This document shows, in pieces, positions 1 to 12,587 of a stretch of 64,000 nucleotides of DNA. The stretch is taken from positions 248,001 through 312,000 of the forward strand of contig MARA01000020.1 of assembly GCA_001792895.1 (NCBI GenBank), given 5' to 3'. Each line of letters opens with the position of its first letter. The first letter of the stretch is position 1. Below the pieces are notes generated by a model, which worked only from the letters and a program-made list of their open reading frames with translations, made no database searches and was not told the origin of the DNA. Both the position numbers and the translations under genes were made by a program. The stretch is from Lentinus brumalis. Taxonomy: Eukaryota; Basidiomycota; Agaricomycetes; Polyporales; Polyporaceae.

Positions 1-81
1 CTGCCAGAACGAGATGCAAGAGATAGCAGGGTCAGCACTGTGCGTTGGGGTGATTCGCCGTGCCTAAGCAGTCGTACTCAC

Positions 82-1182
82 CTCGCCAGCAAAGGAGCCG
101 TACGGGGGTCTAATGAATCGAAATTCGACCCCATGGTCCTCGCAGAACTCATACAGTGCCCGGACATCGTCTAGGCGATCCTCTCTGTCGATGCATTGTC
201 GGTGGTATGTGAGAACCTCGAGGCTTCCTCCTGTACGTTCAGTCCATGCTAGAAGGTCGGAGACAATTTCTTCGTGGTTTGCGCTTTCGCCGAGGGCCTC
301 CAGTGTGATATAGCGTATGCTGGGCGGAAGCGGGGCGAATGCAGGCGGCGGGTGCCGGGGATGGGTCATCCACACCTCTTCGAGCTGTGTGAGAGCGGAA
401 AGATCGTCCTCGGCAGTAACTCGGGGGACGAAGAGCGAGCGAACACGTGTGGCACCAAGCTCGGGGAGGGTCGAGGGAGAAAAGCTGGGACAGTGAATTT
501 GGAGCGCCTCGAGCGTCTCGCATGAGCCTACGGCGGCACCGGACAACGCCCAGTCTACGAACACGTGTGTCCCTCGGCGAAAGTTTGTGTATCGCAGCTC
601 ACGAAGTCGCCATGCGGGAGCCGGGAAGGAGAGAACAGGGAACGGGTCTTCAGCAGGGCTGCAGTCGACGTCGAGTATCTCGACTGCGTGGAAGAGCGGA
701 AGGGTCTGGAAGAGGACGGAGTGATTGTACGCTCGTACTCGAAGCATCTTGATGGAAGGCGCCACGCGGGCGATGCGTGTGAGGACGTTGGGGCGGAAGG
801 ACGCGTGGTACAAGCACATTCGCAGTTCCTTCAAGTTTGAGCACAACTCGATGATGTGTGCATATATCTCCTGGTGGTCGAGCGACATGGAGAGGGTGTG
901 TATGGATCCCGTGAGTAGAGCAGCGTGTTCCCTGTCTTGGATCGAGGACATGGACTTCAGGAACGCCTTGCAGTGGCTGGCGCCGTGATTCAGCGCGACG
1001 CGATGGAAGAGGAGCCTCTGGACGTGGGGCCTCCATGCGCGGCAGACCAATGCGTACTTCTTCAGCCATGCATAGCACGGGACGAGGTCGTCGTACTGCC
1101 CCTCGCCGAGGATGTCAATCCAGAGCTCGATCGGTAACCCAGGAGAGCCCTGTCCGATTACAGGCTGCGCTCTGTTAAACAA
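82..1182 (-). CDS. F-box protein, 3' end outside the window
   Basis: The protein starts at the ATG at 1180-1182 and has an F-box near residues 15-60: the segment LPIELWIDILGEG is followed by YALVCRAW and a leucine-rich stretch around FHRV. The rest looks like degenerate leucine-rich repeats, as is usual in the expanded basidiomycete F-box families. Such proteins are substrate adaptors of SCF ubiquitin ligases; the substrate here is unknown. The open frame ends six codons after a strong donor (GTGAGTACG at 73-81). A branch-like CTGAC lies inside, and the minus strand reads CTGGCAG exactly at base 1. I therefore read 1-81 as an intron, with the last exon beyond the left edge. If it is not spliced, the protein is 372 aa and ends at 64. 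F-box call good, target unknown. Confidence 0.82.
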
Positions 1183-2399
1183 TCAGCGAATCGCCACGCG
1201 TCGCACGGGGATAGACTCGCCTCTTCTTCCCCTTCCTGCTGAAAACTGACATGATGGAGAGGTAGGGACACTGCGACACTGTCACCGCTCCTTTATACTC
1301 TGGCGACTAGCCCCTCGGATCGCCCTCTGTCGTGTCCAGCTGACAGGCACGCTCGAGCGCAAGCCTACGCCATCAGCGTCCGACTGCGTACTTCCGGTGA
1401 ATATGGGCCGCTAGTCTCTCGTGATTGCCCGCTCTGTACCCATTCCCAGAGTATGTCAAGTCGTCGCACGGACATGCACGTGTCCAAGGCCAGGAAGCGA
1501 TGCCATAACGGTGATATAAGTATATACCCTCTACATAGCGTGGCGTAGCACACAAAGTCATGTCGTCAACGTCACAGGGATACGCACTTGTGCAGAGTGG
1601 TCACTTGCCTGATGAACCTGGCATTCTACGAGGGAGGCTTTCGAGAGCTCCTTCACGACGAAGTGAGGCAGGGTAGGATCAAACGAGGCGATGTTCACAA
1701 TGCTTGAACCATTTGATTTAGAGCAATGCATGATGAGCACGAGGGGATGATGAGCGACCTTCGGGGTTTCCTCGGAGACATTCCTTGTCTATGAAGTCTA
1801 GAGTTAAAAGGCACCCTTCGAGTAACGAAAGACATCAACGCACCAGAATGTAGCTTGTTACAGTGCTCGTGTGGCAGTATTGATGCTGGAAGTCACGGTT
1901 CGCGGTCAGATGGTACCACAGGTAGAGGACACACCTGAGACACATGGCCTGGGCTATTAACCACGCACGGCAGGGCGCGCGGCGCAAACGCCGCGTAGGG
2001 ACATTACTAGACTACTACAGCACCCCAGGAACCATAATGGGGATGATCATCGATACAACAACCCGCCTGCGGAGGAACACAAAACGTGTCCACAAAAAAG
2101 GGGACGAAACCTGCCGGCCATCTACAAAAGGCTGACAGCTACAAGGTAGTGAACTGGGCAACATGAGATCAAACATGGGGTGAAGGGAGAGCTACCTAGA
2201 GATCGAGGGACATGCGTGGAGTGCAGACGGAAGTCGGGCCAAAGCATGGACAGATGAGGATATGCTCGGACGAGGTATGGGCTAGATGGATGGGACAGAG
2301 ATGTGTAGCGCTACATGGTTTCCAGGGATATACATGAGTAACAACGAACGAGAGATAACGAATGTATGACGAAGCAGACGGAGACGAGGTTCGCAGCGT
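1183..2399. other. Intergenic, no gene recognised
   Basis: This stretch holds the F-box promoter side and the 3' flank of the RING gene. Open frames are short (about 60-84 aa), overlap on both strands and lack recognisable motifs. An AT-rich patch near 1510-1540 includes TATA-like steps. I see no RNA gene or repeat. Confidence 0.6.
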
Positions 2400-5300
2400 T
2401 CAATCGTCCATGGAGAGCGCCATGCGGCAGATGGGACATACCCGCGCCGTGCGCAGCCAGCGGCGGAGGCACACCTCGTGAAATCTGCGAACAACCGAGT
2501 CAGCTATGCACAGCTTCGGGTCACCACGCTCCAAGTGGAGGAGCGGACTGGGCAAGACGGAAAGAGACACTCACGAATGCTTGCACACAGGCGTCAGCGC
2601 CGCCTGCTCCCCCTTTCTGAACTGCGACAGGCACACCCCGCACCGGTCCACCGGCACGCCCAACAGCGACAGCTTCAGCTTCACGCGCCCGTCCTTGAGC
2701 ACCCGGCGCCGCTTCACCTCCACCGTGCCCGTGAACGGCACCGTCTGCTTCTTCTCCCCTTGCGTTGGAGACGGGCGTGGGGCGCCCCAAGGACTTCCGA
2801 GACGAGGAGCAAGTCCTGTTCGTGAGAGAACGATGATGAGATTGACGAAGAATATACCTATACGGAAGAGAAATAACGAACCTCGTAATTGCGCCCGTCC
2901 GCGGCACCTTCGAGCGCACGCGACGCGAGGACATCCAAGTCCGTGATCTGCAAGAACTCCTGCCTCGGAGCCTCGTGCCCCTCCCTCAAGTCCTCCAACA
3001 CACTCCCTCCCGACGTCGAGCGCGATATAACTGGCGGCGGCGATAGCGTAGACATGGGCGCGACGGTCAGAGGTGCGGCAGCGGCAACCGGGGGTCCCAG
3101 GGGAGGAAGCGCCGCACGCACGGACGACGGAGATGAGCGTGGAGATGGTGAAGGTGAACGCGAAGCGGGCGGAGGTGGAGGCTCCTCGCCCACGCTCAGC
3201 TCGGGCAAGCGGTTCACAGGATACCCGTCCGGAACCCGCTTCACGGGAATCGACTCCTGCTCCTGCTCCGTTGCTGGAGGCCTCGGGAGCGGTCGCCCGC
3301 GATAGTGCTGCTGGCTCGATCCAGGGCCCGTGGGTGTCGTAGGTGTGGACACGGATACGGACGCGGGCACGGGCGACGCGGGGGCGGAGGCGGAGGCGGA
3401 GGCGGACACGGAGGCGGACACGGAGGCGGACACGGCAACGAGAGGAGAGACGGAGATGGGCGACACGCGTCCGCTGCGTGCCTCGACTTGTCCCTCGCTC
3501 GTATCCATGAGCTGGCCGATGGACGCACGCTCACGTGTCGCGCTCTCCGGCTCTGGCACCTCCTCGACGTCCGGGCACGACACGGACGCAGGCGGATGCG
3601 CGGGCAAGGCGCTCGACACAGACACGCGACTCGGACTGGCGGTCGTGTCGCAATGCAGCGGCAGCGTGGCCTTGCGGCTGGATGGCGGCGGCGTGGCTGC
3701 ACGGCGTTTCCTGGGATGCGGTGCATGTGCATGTGCATGTGCGTCGGAGGCCACGACAGGTACCTCAGCACGGATGAGCGTGGCCGCAGTAGGGCTGCCG
3801 CTCCGCGGTGTCGTAGGCGGAGACTCGTGTGAGACAGACATGGTCATCGTCATCGCCATTGTCGGCACCGGGGCAGACTGGTGCCGCAGCGCAGTCTTCT
3901 CGCTGCGTGTGAGGGCAGCGATGGCCGGGTGCACTGGCGTTGGCAGGGTCGTCGTGTGCGTCGTAGGCGTGGCTAACGGAGACGGCCTAACGGGAGAGCC
4001 GGACGTCGGCATCTGCGACAGTGGCGAACGCGATGCGGAAGATAACGGCGCCTTCCACACCACCGACGGCGACGGCCGCAGCGCACGCGGAGTCCCGCTG
4101 GCAGGAGCAGGGAGCGTCATCGGGCTCGACGTTGTCACGGGCGTCGAGGGTGTCATAGGGCTGGGCGTCACAGGTGTTTTCAGAGACGACAGATTCACCT
4201 GGCTCGCATTCGCTGCTTGCGCCTGGAGGTACGCCTGTTTCAGCTGCTGGGAGTTCCCTAACATTCGAAGAGGCGACTTCTCTGGAAGATATGGACGCGC
4301 GGAAGCTGAAGATGGAGGCTTCGGGGGAGTCACGGTAGCGGGTATGGGGGACATTGCAGGCGGTAACGGTGAAACGGGTGTGAGCGGGCTGTCCAGCGGC
4401 ACCGAGCGATGACGAAGAGGTCTGTTAAGGAATGCATGGCGTGCAGCCTCGGAAGTTGGTGATGAGGGCGACGCGGTCGCAGACTCAGGTATAGACCGCG
4501 CTGGGGAAGTGGGTGCCGTCGAGGTGTTAGAGTGCGGCGACTGGGGTGAGTTTACCGAGTCTTCCTCCACGCTCACAACCTCCCAGCCGTCGATGTTCTC
4601 TGACGCGGAGGATGAGTCAGACGACGAGACAAAGCTCGCATACGGATACTCGCCCGAACGCAATGCTGTATTAGGCAGAGATTGCGAGCGAGAGTGCTCG
4701 CGCTCCTTGCCCTTCAGGGAGCCGAACAAGCGTTTGACGCCAAAGCTCTCCCGGCGCTTGCTGGATTTGGTGCCAGCTGCTGGCGATGATGTTGGGTCTT
4801 TCTCGCCGTGGTTGTGTAGAGCATTGGTGAGGGATAGCGTCACGGTGCTAGCCCACGCGCTGGGATTCTTAAAGAATGACGTCGTACTCGGGGACATGGG
4901 TGACGTTGGCGGACTTGACGGTTCCGGACTGTGCGACTTGAAGAACAGCTGTGATCGCGAACGTGACATGAAAGTCGCCTTGGAATTGGATGGCGCAGGG
5001 TGGAGGTATGGCGACTTGCCCTTGACAGGCACTGGACTGCGCCTTGAGCTCGTGTCGTCGTCGTTGTCGTCGAGGTCTTCGTCACTGGCCTCGTCGATAC
5101 TCTGGATATCGTTGCACTCGAGAGGACGGAGAGACCCGCAGTGTGAGCACCGGCGAGTATGGTTGTCGACTGGCGACCCTGAGCTGCCGCCCGCGAGGGC
5201 GGTAAGCGCCTCCTCGGTATTACGCCGTTCGAACTCTCGTTGCACGCGCTCCTCCAGGGAGAACCCTAGGCGTCGGTCCGCTGACCACCGCTGCCGTGGA

Positions 5301-6500
5301 TCCCAAGTGAACTCTTCGAAAACGTCAGACGCAGTGGTGACAGAAGTGCGAGATTGCGGGTATGGCGAAGAGGGTGGAGAAGACTCTAGCGGATGGGGCA
5401 CTTGGGTGGAGCGGTGGAGAGAGATTTGTGAGATGGCTGCAGAAGAGGCGGCAGGAGTGGACGTGGGTAATGACGGTGAGACAGTGTGAGCATCGCGAAC
5501 AGCATGCGCCGGCGACAGCAAAGTAGTGGTCGAAGGGGACGTGAGACGGTACGGTGCAGCAGCGGGGGAGGGGTCGCGAGGATCAGGTGCAGACAAGTCA
5601 TGTGTTGGTATTGGCAACGACTCCCGCGGTTGGGGTGCAGGCAAAGGCTGGTCACGAGATGAATGTGAGACGGACCTTGGCTGCGGTGGGCGGAGGAGAG
5701 GCGTGTGCGAAGATGCAGGAGACTCAGTAGACGCTGTGCTCGGCAGTGTTGTCGTCGAGTTCAAAGAAAGTGGGGACGGCGCAGGATGAAGTGATCGCAG
5801 ATGCGGAGATGGAGGGATAGACTGAGGATCGACGAACCTCGCAAGAGACACCTGGGAGACCGCGGGAGAGTTATACAACGTGCGAGTGGACGCCGCGGAG
5901 GACGGTACGGGGACCGAGGGCAGGGATGGCGTCAGAGCCTGCTGTAACTGCATCTGCACCTGCGTCTGCGCAGGCGGCTCCACTGCGCCCTGTGACGATC
6001 CCGCAGGCGACGAGAGATGCGAGGGAACATGCGGGGAAGCTATCGCATCTTCGAACGACGGTGGGGGATAGTCAGGGATCGAGTGGTCTGTGCGGAGCGG
6101 GGATGAGATGTGCATGACAGGGGAAAGAGATACACGCACCGTCGATTGTGGGGTCGTACCGCCTCGTCGACGAGCCCGGAGAGGGCGTCGACGGGTTGGA
6201 TAGGGCATGCTTCCGCGTGCGTACCTGGGCAGGGGCTGGATGAAGCTTGCGGGAGGACGAGGGCGGGACGGCGGTGGTGAAGCGAGGCTCATCGTCATCT
6301 AGCACCCTGTCCCTGCTAGCGGCCGGTTTCTTCTTCTTCGTCGGCTTCCTAATCCTGCCTGCATTCTGGGGCGGAATAAGGGTGAGTTGGCCGTGATGTG
6401 CGACGACGTGGGTGAGGAACGGGGCGACCTGGACATCGTCGCGGTCGTCCTGGCGTGGCTGGCGGCGGCGAGAGGACTCTGCTGGCTGTGACGAGGACAT
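2400..6500 (-). CDS. Large disordered RING-H2 protein, putative E3 ubiquitin ligase
   Basis: Four exons join in phase (6500-6140, 6087-2878, 2815-2575, 2484-2400) to give about 1298 aa. The first ~1200 residues are low-complexity, rich in Ser, Pro, Thr and Ala, with basic patches, a DYPPPSFEDA motif just after the first splice and an acidic run (about DEDLDDNDDD). Only the last ~100 residues look folded. They form a RING-H2 finger: CGVC, then 15 residues, CKHSFHEVC, then CPIC, followed by a short tail ending MDD. The intron at 2485-2574 splits the finger between the metal-binding Cys and the two His, so the domain is invisible without splicing. The family acts as E3 ligases; target and location are unknown, with no membrane segment seen. 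The intron 3 donor (2877) is the weakest boundary. An in-frame ATG at 6298 is an alternative start, but exon 1 splices neatly into the PPPSF motif. Confidence 0.8.
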
Positions 6501-6721
6501 GGAGTGACGAGCAAGAGTCGGCCAACGTGGTCGTCTGCGAGATCGTCAGCATCCTGCTCGACGTTCTGACTTGGGACTTAGGACCAGCCGCGAGGAGGAG
6601 GCGTTGCACACGCGCGCACGTGAGCTGCGCGTCACGGATCGTCACAGCGCGGTTCGCGCTGGTTCGCGTCGCGTCGCGCGTTCGTCTCTCACCACCACTA
6701 CCTCCTCCTCCTCCCGGCAGG
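6501..6721. promoter_or_regulatory. Intergenic junction between RING gene and repeat unit A
   Basis: Homology to the upstream regions of condensin copies B and C begins abruptly at GCAAGAGTCGG (6511). To the left, copies B and C share about 310 bp (13500-13806 and 22800-23114) that copy A lacks, because the RING gene start lies there instead. So copy A has lost part of its promoter. The rest holds a CT-rich tract ending CGGCAG just before the ATG. Confidence 0.6.
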
Positions 6722-8198
6722 ATGCCCGCGCGCACCGCCGCCCCTTCGACCTCGAGTCGCTGAACACCGCACTACCTAAGATCTTCGACCAGGTCCAGAA
6801 TACGACCGCCAACCACCAGAAGAACTTTATCGCCCTCTACAAGCTCCAGTCTGATGCCGCCAACATCAAGGAGCCCGTCCAGCGCGGCAAGAGCGACAAG
6901 CTGACTGGCGAGAAGGCTTTTGAGACTGCATTTGAGGACATGCTGCTGCGCGTGCTGCCTCTCAAGAAGGGCACGCCGGTAGCGGACAGGAGCGTCAAGT
7001 TCATGACGGGGTACGCGAAGTTCATCACCGAGAAGGGTATGTCTATCTTTATTGCGTCTTGTAAATTGCGTCAACGTTGGTGTAGCCTTGGAGGAACGTC
7101 AGAAGAACGGGTTGGATGAGGACGACGACACGACCTCCGAACGCTTCCTGTCTCAACTCCTCAGCTTCCTCCTCGACGGCTGCAACGCCAAAGACAAGAT
7201 CGTCCGCTTCCGCGTTTGTCAATGCATAGCGGACACCATCGTTTACTTTGGCTCCATCGAGTGCGTTCACTCTGCACGTTCCAGTTCACGAACTCACCAT
7301 TCTCAGCGAGGATCTGTATGCAAGGTTACGCGCCACTCTCCTCGACCGCCTCCGCGACAAGGAAGGCCCGATCCGCGCGCAGGCCGCTGTGGCGCTCTCC
7401 AAGCTCTCGTTTACGGAAGACCTCGACGAACTCGACGAAGACGATACGCCCATACTTGATATCGTGCTGGACGCTCTGGCGTACGATCCGTCGCCGTGAG
7501 TCTCTGAGACACGACTCTCGCATTGCAAACCCGATCTGCCTGTAAAGACTGACATACATCCTTACAGCGACGTCCGACGCGCCATTCTGCAGAACCTCCC
7601 TCTCAGCCCTGCGACTCTCCCGCCCATCCTCGAACGTTCACGTGATGTCGACGGCAGCATTCGCAGGATGGTGTACAGCAATGTGCTCGAGAAGTTTTGT
7701 CTTCCTCCGGACGAGGCCTCGACAGGCACAATCGGCTTCACACATCCCAAGGCTCTATCAATCGCGCAGCGGGAGATGATCGTACGCAACGGCCTGGGCG
7801 ACCGCGAGGGCCCGGTCAGGACGGCGGCGGCGCAGCTGCTTGGACACTGGGTCGACGTCGTCCGCAACGATGGATCAAAGAAGGAAGACAGGGACGCCAA
7901 GGGCAACGTCAAGAAGGAAGTCAGCGAGGAGACGATCGAAGACCTGGTTGCGTTCCTCCGGCTGTTCGACCTCACGGAGGGGAAGGTCGCGGAGGACGCA
8001 CTTAGTAGCGTCTTCGATACCCGGATCGACATCTTCGAGCACCTTGAGTTCCCGGAGGAGTACTGGGGGAACTCACGCCCGAGCGCGCGTTCCTTGGCCG
8101 CGTCTTTATCGACATGTGCGTGGCGAAGAACCGCAACACGGATCCCTACCTCCCTGTGACGACGGCGATGGCGTTCCGGATCCAGGATGCGTGCGCTC
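6722..8198 (+). pseudogene. Truncated condensin CAP-G/Ycg1 copy A
   Basis: This copy matches exons 1-3 and the first part of exon 4 of the intact gene at 23320-27811, with the same splice sites. It is broken in several ways. A C run at 6741-6744 is one base shorter than in copies B and C, giving a stop at codon 14. A G run at 8065-8069 is one base shorter than in the others, shifting frame after EEYWG. Homology ends near 8198 inside exon 4, so more than half of the protein is missing. A Lys seen in the intact copy is Met here (GACATG near 8111). Intron 3 is 72 bp (7496-7567), whereas B and C have about 390 bp. No functional condensin subunit can come from it. A truncated or antisense transcript is conceivable but not shown. 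Confidence 0.88.
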
Positions 8199-8769
8199 GT
8201 TCATCCCGAGGACGGGGAGGTGCGGCTGGCGGGCATGCTGTGTACTCGATAGCGCTGAATATATCTTGTTGCCGAGACGTGCGGTGGGCAGCCTCGTGTC
8301 CGCTTGGTCGTGTATCTGGAGATCCTGGCGAGAATCTCCTCGATGGACCGTCTGACTCTGAGCACGGCGGGGGGCATAGACCACACGGGTAGGCCACGGG
8401 TAGGCCACGGGGAGCGCGACATGGGATTCTGCGCGGACGGAGAAGGGTGTATTCCTGGTACGCAGTGCTTCCTACTTACTACAGAAAGAGCCTGAACTGT
8501 GTCTCGTACTCTATCCCAGGATCCCCGTCAGACCCGCAAACTCGGGCGCCTATATGCTCGTCGACGCGTCTTGCTCTCTATCACCACTGCCTTCGCCCCT
8601 TCGCGCCTGAAGCTCATCTGGACCACGCAAGACAGCTATCAATGGACAACTACAACAAGTATCCTCCGGGGACGGAGGGCCGGCGGCGAAGGTATCTCAG
8701 CAGACTTGCCGCGGAGAGAGTCTCATAATTCTTCGAGAATCTGCAAGAGCGCAGGTGAATGACAACACC

Positions 8770-9507
8770 TCAGTCTGAGAGGTCGTCTAACTTGTACCTC
8801 ACAGGATGCATCTGGGACATCAGTATCAGCACAAAAATGCTAGGTAGGTTCGAGAACACGGGATAGATATGACTTACAGCTTCCGCGGCTGGATCACTGA
8901 GTGGTGCATGAAATTGCGCAGTCCGGCACATCTGTCGATAATCACGCTGAGTCTGAAGGTTTAGAACGATATTCCAGACAGGATGCATACGCACGTATTC
9001 ACCGCGGAGACGTCCTCCGAGCAAGTAAACCCCTTCCCGCCGCACTTTCATCCTAGTGCACGGGGCATGAAAGTGCGTATGATGGCGCTGAGTACTCACC
9101 AAGGTATATTTCTGAGCGACAACTCCATTGCGTGCTGACACCGACGTCCGGGGAACCCCTTCATCAGGTAAGTCGGTAAGTCTTACTCTGCTGCGGATCC
9201 GGGAGAGCCGGGGCGTATCTTCCACTGGCAATTGATGGAGCAGTGTCTGCGCTCTGGGAACCGCCGCCGCAGCAGTCCGACTTGCAGCCCGAGACGTAAG
9301 CAACCACAACATCCCAAAGCATCGAGCCGCAAGACTCACCATCAGCATGTGAGCCATCACATCCCGGGAGTGTGCGTCCTGCTGGTAATGCTGTGTCATC
9401 GCTCGGAGGACATTCAGGGTCATATGCACTGCGTCATGAGGAGTGAATGCGTGAAGATGCTGTAGGATTAATGACGAGCTTACCTCGGGCCCGGGTAGCC
9501 ACATCAC
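8770..9507 (-). pseudogene. Unrecognised open frame in the duplicated block
   Basis: A 245 aa frame is open in unit A, but the matching DNA in unit B (about 18080-18860) is broken into three short frames by indels. The sequence includes donor-like GTGAGTACTC and acceptor-like CAG sites, which suggests decayed multi-exon coding DNA. The carboxyl part has a hydrophobic stretch (SNLPSIFVLILMSQM) that loosely recalls the last helix of basidiomycete DUF6533-type membrane proteins. That resemblance is weak, and I do not assign a family. Confidence 0.3.
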
Positions 9508-12225
9508 GAGGGGATCCCCCAGGGCGGTGAGGAACCCAAGTCACGACGGGTGTCGTACGCTCAATCAGCAACAGTATACGAGCCTGAAGATGTCGTCAGC
9601 AAAGTGGGCTCGCGGCCCGCGGGGAGGAGGAGGACTCGGCGGGTGCGCTCAAGGGCGACTTCATTCACCTCGGAGGACTTCCTGCTATGTATAGGACAGA
9701 GTACTCACCAATGATAGTAGCTACTTGCATGATGCACAGCTTGACGGTCGCTGCTGTGGCTAATTGAGATATGCTGGTGCGGTTATGGAAGACTGAGGTG
9801 TATTGAAGATGATGGCGGGATGCTGCACGCTGGCAACCCAATGGGTTCAAGCTTGTCGAGTTCAAAGCGGTGGGGTTCCGGCGCGGCGAGCTGGGTGCCA
9901 ATCGTGTGCTTGCACCATTTCCCAAGCATCCAAGCGACAATTTCTAACCGGTGACGGTTGCCGGTCTTCCGGTGAAGTACACGGCGCTCACTCGCCGCTG
10001 TGGCTATCACTTGGGTGAAGCACTTCGCTTAGTACTCCCCGGAGCGCTGACACGGTGACATAGTAGAATATTCTCAGCTCATACCTCTGCACACGACCAG
10101 AGTCTGCATCATCCATAGAGCTCGCTATGCTTTGCACTGCCAGTGTGCCATGGCCAGTCCAAGACAAGCCTGTCTATGGCAGGCTGGATCTTACAATGGC
10201 TGCAGAGTAAGCATTCTCTGGCCGGCGGCAGAGTACGCTTAATACACGGCAGTCAATCAGGGAGTCCAGACTGTCCAGGTAGAGTCGGGCTCTGTACGTC
10301 ATGATGGTCGGCCTATGATACGGACCCAGGCCCGGCACTCGACCTAGCCCCCATACCCCTGCCTCCAGCAGTCTCTCACCTCAAGGCCTCAGTTGCTGGG
10401 CTACGGGAAGACTATGCTACGCTAGCTGCGTTGAGGGCTTTTTCAGAGTACAGATACCAGTAAGTATACGAACTCGAGACCTTGAGCTCACCAAACTTGT
10501 ATATCTGGGCCCTCTGGTGGCCGCGGTGCGAGCAAAAAACCCCGGTATGCCCAGGTTAGCTCCGGGTGGTATGAACACGGGTTCCAACCGAAGAGATGGC
10601 GCGGGGCGCGGGAGGAAGTCGCAGAAAGCGGAAATCACTGAGCGCTTCCACCACTACGCCAGATGCTCAGATCTGGATCTGAGCTCTCTCGAGCCGCTCG
10701 TCTGCTTCCGCCGCGCCGTGCAGCTTGTATCATGAAAGATGACGCTAAATAAATGCGATAGAACTCTAGCTATAACATCTTGCAAGCCTGCAGAACTGAG
10801 GAGACTCGCTGGAACTTGGGAAACCCGCATGAATCGACCTTGTACGCAATCAACCTATCCTCCCGGCCTGGCTCACACCATCTTCAGCAGTTAATTCTCA
10901 GCGCAAGATAGCGCCCAGTCATACAGTACACAAGGTCTGCCGATGCTGCCATCGATGGTATATTTCCTGTAAATGCGGAGATACTCGCAGGCAAGTCTTT
11001 CGCTTCAGAGGTGCTCCCGCATCCCCCGTGTCCCCAATGTTCCCAGTCCAAGCCTGACCGCCCACATTGATGTAAACCAGAGCGCTCACACAAGCGAGGT
11101 ACGCCAAGACTGCTTAGCGGCCTGAAACGCGTTCTTACGCATGGAACTCCTAGTCCTCCGTGCCCCGGTCCCCGCGAGCCCGTACTTTCCCTCCCCAACC
11201 ATCCGTGTCGGACGTCCATTGGCTCGCAAGCTATTAATTCCGTGCCGCACCCTCCGGTACTAATACAACGTACGTCAGCTGCTTGTGCTTGCTGTATCGT
11301 GCGAGCGGGGTGTGGGACCGGGCAGAATGTGTATAAGTACCCGTTTGCTCCTGCGTTCTGTCCTGCACTCCATCCTCCTCCTCCCACCATCATCCCGAGC
11401 TCGGTCGCATCCGAGCCTCTTGTCCTACGCGGCATGTATGGTGTGGCCTCGTCGGTGGCCGGTCTCCTGCCGCTGCTCTGCTCGCGGTCTCCGCAGGACA
11501 CAGTGACGCTGCCAGCCTCGCTGCTCTACATGCCAGTGGTGAGCTTCATGTCTGTTCCCTGATACCCTCGCTGACTCGGAGCACACTCCGAACGTCGGCG
11601 TAATAGTCCCTCAGCTTTGAATGCCGTGCAGAATATCGACGGAGCAGGTACGCGTCTCCAGATTGTGCTTTCATGTTCGTGCGGCTTACTCCGAGTCACG
11701 TCCTCGTAGTCGACTCAGCTTCCATCTGTCCCTGAACAACCGGGACTGCGCATAGGTCAGTTCACGCTTTCCATATCATTGCTTTGTCCCCGCTGACTAC
11801 ATGGCTTTCACAGATCGACATGCCTCGGTAACAAACCGACGCTGCTGGGATGGGTGAGCACTCATCGCGATTGCCTACGTGCATAACTTTGACTTACGCG
11901 GTTCGGCGTCCGGTCTGCTCTGTTGAGGATCGAGCATGCCTGCCTCCCGACTGTCCCGGATCGCCGCGGACACTGTCAGGTACGGGGAACGCGCCAGAAC
12001 TGCGAGTCGCTGCGATGCACTTACTCAGAGTCTGCATGTCAGCGCACGAAGACGTCGCAGCTCTCGCAGCCTCAGGCAAGCCGCTGCGGCGCCTGGAAGC
12101 TTGTGGTACGTCAGTCGCTCCGTCGCACAAGTCCCCGAATGCTGAAGCACTTACAGCATCTCGCGTCCTCAGTCCTTCGCCTTGGTCTGCGGTGCACCGA
12201 GGAGGCTCGGGCGGCCGTGTCGTCA

Positions 12226-12587
12226 GCGCGGGACCGCGTGTCGCCCCGCAAGCCAATGCATGTGCCCGGAACGAGCTGCATCCTGCACGCTACAGCGGAA
12301 GTCGCCGAGCGTACTGACTGGCAGATCTTGTAGTCCGGGACACCGACGAGCAGGCAGCAGCCGGTCGGGACGGTCTTGAGCTCTCGTGCCGCGGCCACAG
12401 CTGTGCGCGCGGGACCGCGTGTCGCCCCGCAAGCCCATGCATGTGCCCGGAACGAGCTGCGTCCTGCACGCTACAGCGGAAGTCGCCGAGCGTACTGACG
12501 GCAGATCTTGTAGTCCGGGACACCGAGGAGCAGGCAGCAGCCGCTCGGGACGGTCCTGAGCTCTTGGGCCGCGGCCACAGCTGTGCG
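12226..12587. repeat. 181 bp direct tandem repeat, two copies (unit A)
   Basis: The segment beginning GCGCGGGACCGCGTGTCGCC at 12226 starts again at 12407, a period of 181 bp. The two copies differ at a few sites. The same arrangement is found in unit B at 21544 and 21725, so this small duplication is older than the large one. Confidence 0.85.

Noticed and set aside
3330..4412. 360 aa plus-strand open frame
   Set aside because: It is antisense to the RING-H2 gene; the Gly/Val/Asp-rich content mirrors Ser/Pro/Thr codon repeats and shows no motif.
6571..7119. 182 aa frame that would give copy A an alternative N-terminus
   Set aside because: It starts in promoter sequence and reaches the condensin frame only because of the one-base deletion; downstream lesions still break it.
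8770..9507. Intact membrane-protein gene in unit A
   Set aside because: The same DNA in unit B has frame-breaking indels and the domain resemblance is weak; kept only as a low-confidence pseudogene.
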